Assembly (NCBI RefSeq): GCF_014697125.1
Contig: NZ_JACJRG010000012.1
Span: forward strand, 62,001 to 126,000
Origin: Anabaena minutissima FACHB-250
Lineage (GTDB): Bacteria > Cyanobacteriota > Cyanobacteriia > Cyanobacteriales > Nostocaceae
Reading direction: 5' to 3'
DNA length: 64,000 bases
The position numbers and the translations under genes are program-made. Below the pieces are notes generated by a model. The model was not told where the DNA came from. It worked only from the letters and a program-made list of their open reading frames with translations, and made no database searches. Shown one piece after another: positions 59,666-64,000 of the stretch; the first letter of the stretch is position 1, and each line of letters begins with the position of its first letter.

Positions 59666-59897
59666 ATGTCCATTAAACCTCAAATTCAAATACCAAAACA
59701 ATTACCATTTTTAGAAAAATTATGTTGGCAAAGAGAAGATATAGAAAATCTTACTCTTTTAGAAATGCTGAAAATATATGAGCGAATGTTTTACTGCTTT
59801 GCGAATCATTAACCCCAGTAAAATTATTGATGGGATTGATTTAATGGCGGCGGATTTATTATTAGAAAAGACAGTTAGAACACTAAGCAAAAGTTAA
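59666..59897 (+). pseudogene. Remnant of a small unknown gene (frameshifted)
   Basis: A first frame (59666-59812) starts MSIKPQIQIPKQLPFLEKLC and ends after 48 codons at NH stop. The next frame (59778-59897) reads TALRIINPSKIIDGIDLMAA and then DLLLEKTVRTLSKS stop. Together they look like one short gene broken by a frameshift near 59780-59800. No family is recognised. Two overlapping small genes are the alternative. Confidence 0.4.
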
Positions 59898-60000
59898 TTA
59901 CTGCAACCCCAAAATACAAAGATATATTTTTTTGTAACGAACTACAGATAAACCCAAAAGAATAAAGATAATTTATCGGTGTTTATATGTACCGATAAAA

Positions 60001-61899
60001 ATGAACCTTAGAAATATTTCTCTAGCAATTGGCTTAATTCTCAGCTTATCAAATTACCCCGTTCTAGCCTTCCCTGATACCCAAAAAGATTGGGCAAAAA
60101 ATTGCATCCAACAACTAGGAGAACGCAAACTCATCACCGGCTATCCTGATGGCAGTTTTCGCCCCAACGCTACAGTAACTCGGGCAGAAGCAGCCGTACT
60201 AATGCTCAATGCCTTCCCTAATGCACCCATCAAGCGCAGTGCTATTACATTTAAAGATGTACCCGTTAATTATTGGGCAAATAAAGCCATCACCACAGCA
60301 TACCAAAAAGGATTTTTTTCTGGTTATCCCAACGAAATATTTCAACCTAACCAACCAATTCCTAGGGCGCAAATTATCGGTGTTATGGCTGGGGCGAAAA
60401 ATTATAACTCCCTACCTAACCCAGCACAGACATTACAAAGATATTTTGATGATGCTGCACAAATTCCTAACTATGCCCAAAATGCGATCGCATCTGCCAC
60501 AATTAATAGTATTGTGGTTAACTACCCTAATGTCAAACAGCTAAAACCCCTCCAAAGTAGCACTAGAGGCGAGGTTGCGGCTTTGATGTGTCGGGCGTTG
60601 AATATCTACACTGTTCCCCCACAATATATCGCAGGTGTCACCGTCCAACCCCAAGAAGTGCGTTCCTTACCCGGAAAACTAGATACAATTCCCACCTTTA
60701 ACAGCAACAGTCCTGAACTAGTGACAACTGAAGGAATTTTACTTTCCACCTTCCCCCCAGAAGGTAAGCAGGTACAGGATGCACATTTAAATTATGCTTT
60801 TCAAGGCAGATTTGATATCTTCACCCATCATATCGCCCGCGCAGAGACAGCAAATCAAAATCGCACCGTCTACCAAGGGATAATTGTACATAATCCCGGT
60901 AATGAACCTGTGACATTGCAAGTATTACAAGCCGCCAGCTACTTAACCAGAGAAGCACCGTTTATCAACTTACCTGATATGGCGGACAATTCCCAAAATA
61001 CAGTCTATTCCGGCCCTGGTAGTCGGACAATGACCGATGTTTTACAGGAGAAGAGACAAACTATTTTTCCTGAACAAATAGTTATAGCACCGGGAAAAAC
61101 TGAAATATTGACGAGTTTACCCATCCCTGTCCAAGCACCTGGTTCTAATGGTCGCACTGTGATGATGCGTTTGGTGAGTAGTGCGCCCGTGTATTTGGCT
61201 AATTTAGCCAAGAATAGTAATCTCTCTCCTAACTTAACCGAGTGGCAAACAATCCTCAATACAGGTAGTTTAGCCGGGAAGCGCGACCCCATACCCACAC
61301 CCCTCGACCCTCCTAGAGAACCGACAGTATTTAGCCGTGTGGCTGGTGTCTCTGAGGGTACGCGATGGCTATCGGTAATTACAGACAGCCCAAGTATATC
61401 TGGGTTGACAATACCCCAACCAGGAAAAGCATTCTCTTACCCCTTGGGAACGGTGCATTTAATTACTCTCAGTACAGGACAAATTCAAAGTGCGCCGATG
61501 TTGAAACGTTATCCTGATACAGCTTACTTTGCTCACAGTAACTATGGCGTAGAATACAATCTCAGTCTGCCTCTATTTAACTCCAGCAATCAAACTCGGA
61601 CTGTGACTGTAGCAATGCAAACACCATTAAAAGATGAGGGTGGCACAGATAGACTGCTGTTTTTAAATCCGCAAGTAGAACAGGTATTTTTTCGGGGAAC
61701 GGTGCGGGTAGGTTACACCGATGATAATGGTAGGGAACAGAGGCGTTATCTGCATCTAGTACAGCGACGGGGACAACCGGGGGAAGCTTTGGTACGGTTG
61801 AAGATGGTAGGTGGGGAGAAGCGGCAAGTTCGGGTAGACTTTTTGTATCCCCCTGATTCTACTCCACCGCAGGTTGTGACTGTGAGAACTGAAGGATAA
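60001..61899 (+). CDS. Surface protein with SLH domains and DUF3370
   Basis: A 632-residue exported protein. The signal peptide (about 1-24, cleaved after VLAF-like sequence) precedes SLH repeats: QQLGERKLITGYPDGSFRPN near 38, AYQKGFFSGYPNEIFQPNQP near 100 and a third divergent one ending RGEVAALMCRALNIY near 187. SLH domains bind outer-wall polysaccharide or peptidoglycan. The rest (about 220-630) is DUF3370, a cyanobacterial domain of beta strands, with YQGIIVHNPGNEPVTLQVL near 298 and HFAHSNYGVEYNLSL-like sequence near 510. Probably outer-membrane or cell-surface. It interrupts the Dnd-like genes without an obvious link to them. Confidence 0.88.
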   Translation: MNLRNISLAIGLILSLSNYPVLAFPDTQKDWAKNCIQQLGERKLITGYPDGSFRPNATVTRAEAAVLMLNAFPNAPIKRSAITFKDVPVNYWANKAITTAYQKGFFSGYPNEIFQPNQPIPRAQIIGVMAGAKNYNSLPNPAQTLQRYFDDAAQIPNYAQNAIASATINSIVVNYPNVKQLKPLQSSTRGEVAALMCRALNIYTVPPQYIAGVTVQPQEVRSLPGKLDTIPTFNSNSPELVTTEGILLSTFPPEGKQVQDAHLNYAFQGRFDIFTHHIARAETANQNRTVYQGIIVHNPGNEPVTLQVLQAASYLTREAPFINLPDMADNSQNTVYSGPGSRTMTDVLQEKRQTIFPEQIVIAPGKTEILTSLPIPVQAPGSNGRTVMMRLVSSAPVYLANLAKNSNLSPNLTEWQTILNTGSLAGKRDPIPTPLDPPREPTVFSRVAGVSEGTRWLSVITDSPSISGLTIPQPGKAFSYPLGTVHLITLSTGQIQSAPMLKRYPDTAYFAHSNYGVEYNLSLPLFNSSNQTRTVTVAMQTPLKDEGGTDRLLFLNPQVEQVFFRGTVRVGYTDDNGREQRRYLHLVQRRGQPGEALVRLKMVGGEKRQVRVDFLYPPDSTPPQVVTVRTEG

Positions 61900-61907
61900 T
61901 TTTACTC

Positions 61908-61953
61908 ACGCAAAGGCGCATTCGCGGAGCGTCCCGCAGGGAAGGCGCAAAGG
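61908..61953. repeat. Dispersed ACGCAAAGGCGCATTCGC repeat
   Basis: A 46-base element with ACGCAAAGGCGC at one end and GGCGCAAAGG at the other, around CGCGGAGCGTCCCGC. A related fragment sits at 57012. Common intergenic repeat of Nostocaceae. Confidence 0.75.
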
Positions 61954-61991
61954 TTTGTTCTAAGTTACTGTTGAGAAAAAAGGATGGGGTT

Positions 61992-62552
61992 ATGGTTGCA
62001 AGTCCTGAGCGAAATTATCTGTCTCCTCAAGAGTATCTGGTATGGGAAGAACGCCAAGTTATTAAATATGAGTATGTCAATGGTGAAGTCTTCGCCATGA
62101 CTGGGGGTACTCTTGCTCATAATAGTATTGCGCTCAATTTGGCTGCGGCTTTAAAAGGTCATCTACGTGGGGGTAGGTGTCGTGCTTTTATAGCAGATGC
62201 AAAGGTTGCTGTATCTGAAAATGGGTCTTTTCACTATCCTGATGTGGTGGTGAGTTGTGATGAACGAGATAAAAAAGCTGTTAAGTTTCTTCAGTATCCT
62301 TGTTTAATTGTGGAAGTTCTATCTCCTAGTACAGCAGCTTATGACCGGGGTGATAAATTTAAGCAATATCGGCAAATTTCAACTTTGCAAGAATATGTTG
62401 TTATTGATGCAGAAAAGGTTGGTTTAGATTGTTTTCGGTTGAATGAAAAAGGTCTTTGGGAATTACATTCTTACGAAGCAGGGGATGAGGTTTATTTTCA
62501 GAGTATTGATTTTTACTTGCCTATATATTTAGTTTATGAGGATGTTTTTTAG
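61992..62552 (+). CDS. Uma2 family (DUF820) putative endonuclease
   Basis: A 186-residue Uma2 protein of a different subgroup from the other two in the window. YLVWEERQVIKYEYVNGEVF near 14-33 starts the fold, GSFHYPDVVVSCDERD near 83 gives the Asp, LIVEVLSPSTAAYDRGDKFKQ near 107 the Glu, and KQYRQISTLQEYVVIDAEKV near 126 the rest. The ATG at 61992, after AAGGATG, is preferred to an in-frame TTG at 61971. It lies between the SLH protein and the Dnd-associated gene, and may be a mobile passenger. Nuclease activity is presumed from the fold. Confidence 0.88.
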   Translation: MVASPERNYLSPQEYLVWEERQVIKYEYVNGEVFAMTGGTLAHNSIALNLAAALKGHLRGGRCRAFIADAKVAVSENGSFHYPDVVVSCDERDKKAVKFLQYPCLIVEVLSPSTAAYDRGDKFKQYRQISTLQEYVVIDAEKVGLDCFRLNEKGLWELHSYEAGDEVYFQSIDFYLPIYLVYEDVF

Positions 62553-62731
62553 GGTTAAGTAGGCGATCGCTCTTTCACTTAGTATAAAATAGAGATAATG
62601 AGTACCCTGGAATATCTCTACACAGGCGATCGCGCTTTTTCTTGGTATAAAATGATAAAGCTAGGCGTATTCCAACCTAGATATCACTTCTACTTTTCGG
62701 TTAATATAGCTACAAAGCGATTATCAATATC

Positions 62732-63202
62732 ATGGCTGCAAACAGAATCAGGGTTGCGAAGGATAAAGCTGAGTTGGTGAAATCATTACTTACATCAAAA
62801 GACACAACAGGGCCATTTCAAACTTATGTAGAAGTGATGGTGTTTGCAGCTACTTTGGGCGTTAGATATAAAAAGCGCGTGCCGCTAAGTGAAACTACTA
62901 AAAGAGAACCATCCCCAATTCCTCAAGAAAACTTTACATCATTAGGATATGAGCTAATTATTAAATTATTAGCAATTAATGAGACAAAAGATATAGAAAT
63001 AATCGCTTCACGAGAAGATATATATGAAGATAAACGGACTGAAATATTCGAGGAATATGCAAATGGGGGACTAGAAATATTAGAACAAGAGTTACGTGGT
63101 GCAGTAGATTACTCAGAACGCATTCTATTATTCTTAATTTCTCAGAAAGATAGTGATGAAACTATAGTGGAGGAATTTAATTTAAGTAAATTTCTAAATT
63201 AA
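62732..63202 (+). CDS. Dnd-associated protein 4 homologue
   Basis: A 156-residue protein. NRIRVAKDKAELVKSLLTSKD near 4-24, TGPFQTYVEVMVFAATLGVRYK near 26-47 and PSPIPQENFTSLGYELIIKLLAI near 61-83 match the pattern I know for the DNA phosphorothioation-associated protein 4 family. These small proteins sit in dnd loci, but their reaction is unknown. It is helical and soluble. It lies about 3 kb after the DndD-type gene and 28 bases before an HNH endonuclease gene, which strengthens a link to DNA modification and restriction. The ATG at 62732 gives the family N-terminus; no strong ribosome binding site is visible. Confidence 0.75.
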   Translation: MAANRIRVAKDKAELVKSLLTSKDTTGPFQTYVEVMVFAATLGVRYKKRVPLSETTKREPSPIPQENFTSLGYELIIKLLAINETKDIEIIASREDIYEDKRTEIFEEYANGGLEILEQELRGAVDYSERILLFLISQKDSDETIVEEFNLSKFLN

Positions 63203-63230
63203 TAGGCTTGACCAAAAATATCAATATATC

Positions 63231-64000
63231 ATGAAAAATCTAGACTATTATTGTCAGCTTTTTTCTCAGTTAAATGTTAGCAATAGCCGAAAACGTGGTA
63301 AAGCTAAACACAAACCCATTTTGATTTTGTCTGTAATTGATTTAATAGTGCAAGGTCTTATTAAGCATAATAAAATTTCAGTTTCTTTAGAATTGATTCA
63401 AACATTCGATAAATACTGGTTTACAATAGGTTCTCATTCATACAAAGGTGGTTTACACTATCCTTTTTTTCATCTAAAAAATGAAGAATTTTGGCATTTA
63501 GGCTTTAAAGCTGATTTAAATGGAAAAAGACCTAAAACAATTAATAAGCTCAATGAAGCAGTTGAATATGCCTATTTAGATGATGAATTGTTCCTGCTTT
63601 TACAAGATGATTTGGCACGGCAAGAATTAATTTATGCACTGGTAACAAGTTTTTTTGATGAAAATCGGGATGATATAGAAGAAATTATCAAAATTAATCA
63701 AGGTTTTCAAGATGATGTAAGAGAAGACATAAACCCATCAGAGAATTTTGACAATAATCCAAAATGGACTTTCAAAAAAACGACCATTAGAAATGCTTTT
63801 TTCAGAAAAGCAGTAGTTCATATTTATGATTACAAGTGTGCTTTCTGTGGTTTGAGAGTCACCAAACCATTAAATCAAAATATTGTAGATGGCGCACATA
63901 TCAAACCCTTTGCACAATTTTATGACAGCAGAATTCATAATGGGATTGCTCTTTGCAAAAATCATCATTGGGCATTTGACCGTGGTTGGTTCACTATCGA
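63231..64000 (+). CDS. HNH endonuclease, phosphorothioate-restriction type (partial, runs off the window)
   Basis: The reading frame is open from ATG 63231 to the window end (256 codons). The N-terminal half has SRKRGKAKHKPILILSVIDL near 20-40, close to the start of sulfur-binding domains of restriction enzymes that cut phosphorothioated DNA (ScoMcrA-like). The C-terminal half is an HNH nuclease: YDYKCAFCGLRVTK near 198, IVDGAHIKPFAQF near 220, NGIALCKNHHWAFDRGWFTI near 237-256. The zinc Cys pair, His and Asn of HNH are all present. It follows the Dnd-associated gene by 28 bases. A plain HNH enzyme is the alternative. Confidence 0.78.
   Translation, partial: MKNLDYYCQLFSQLNVSNSRKRGKAKHKPILILSVIDLIVQGLIKHNKISVSLELIQTFDKYWFTIGSHSYKGGLHYPFFHLKNEEFWHLGFKADLNGKRPKTINKLNEAVEYAYLDDELFLLLQDDLARQELIYALVTSFFDENRDDIEEIIKINQGFQDDVREDINPSENFDNNPKWTFKKTTIRNAFFRKAVVHIYDYKCAFCGLRVTKPLNQNIVDGAHIKPFAQFYDSRIHNGIALCKNHHWAFDRGWFTI

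Noticed and set aside
62598..62780. 60-codon ORF before the Dnd-associated gene
   Set aside because: It overlaps the better-supported gene at 62732 by about 50 bases in another frame, contains HIP1 sites, and has no ribosome binding site.

Overview
This is chromosomal DNA of a filamentous, probably heterocyst-forming cyanobacterium of the Nostoc/Anabaena group. The evidence is many GCGATCGC (HIP1) octamers, a RuBisCO operon regulator of the RbcR/Ycf30 type, a Psb28-like photosystem II factor, an NtcA/DevH-type CRP regulator, eukaryotic-type Ser/Thr kinases, an argF-lexA pair with a canonical cyanobacterial LexA box, and the short heptamer and AT-rich repeats typical of Nostocaceae. One tRNA gene (Thr, UGU) is present. 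No rRNA, CRISPR array or prophage was seen.

Layout. 0-10 kb: thioredoxin-like protein, NnrU/Z-ISO-like membrane protein, rbcR, a Ser/Thr kinase followed by a broken and an intact membrane-anchored solute-binding protein, a CRP regulator (probably devH), a stand-alone DALR protein, a small RNA gene with its own promoter and terminator, and a HAD phosphatase. 10-17 kb: two energy-coupling-factor Co/Ni importers on the minus strand. One (cbiM-PDGLE, cbiQ, cbiO) is split by an IS200/IS605-type tnpB element; the other is a compact cbiMNQO operon. 17.5-21.3 kb: an iron module on the plus strand (Tat-type two-domain multicopper oxidase, HxxE lipoprotein, ferritin-like protein, FTR1 permease). 21.5-30.5 kb: BtuF-like binding protein, mobA with a repeat-invaded 5' end, a YyaL-type protein, a 51-codon small gene, a second Ser/Thr kinase and a protein with two Tudor-knot-like repeats.

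30.7-35.4 kb: a coxBAC operon with two DUF2231 membrane genes. Subunit II lacks both CuA cysteines and subunit I carries YSHPAV instead of GHPEV, so it is an ARTO-type, probably quinol-fed, A2-class oxidase. 36-45 kb: fused peptide ABC ATPase, class II aldolase, two GT4 glycosyltransferases, a tandem pair of unknown membrane proteins, an AGE epimerase and a Uma2 protein. 45-51.8 kb: dprA, psb28-2, a class A beta-lactamase-like serine hydrolase, a TrmJ-like methyltransferase, tRNA-Thr, argF and lexA.

51.9-64 kb looks like an accessory/defence region: a superfamily 2 helicase, a large CBS-PAS hybrid histidine kinase, a small gene overlapping a DndD-type SMC-like ATPase, an SLH/DUF3370 surface protein, a Uma2 protein, a Dnd-associated protein 4 homologue, and an HNH endonuclease running off the right edge whose N-terminus resembles phosphorothioate-binding restriction enzymes. 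Core modification genes (dndC, dndE, dndB) are not in the window.

A dispersed GC-rich repeat (core GTTAGCGGTAGCGCGG, about eight copies) with GAGTGCT(GA) tracts and CCTGTCAC-type heptamer tracts fills many intergenic gaps and in places enters the ends of genes.
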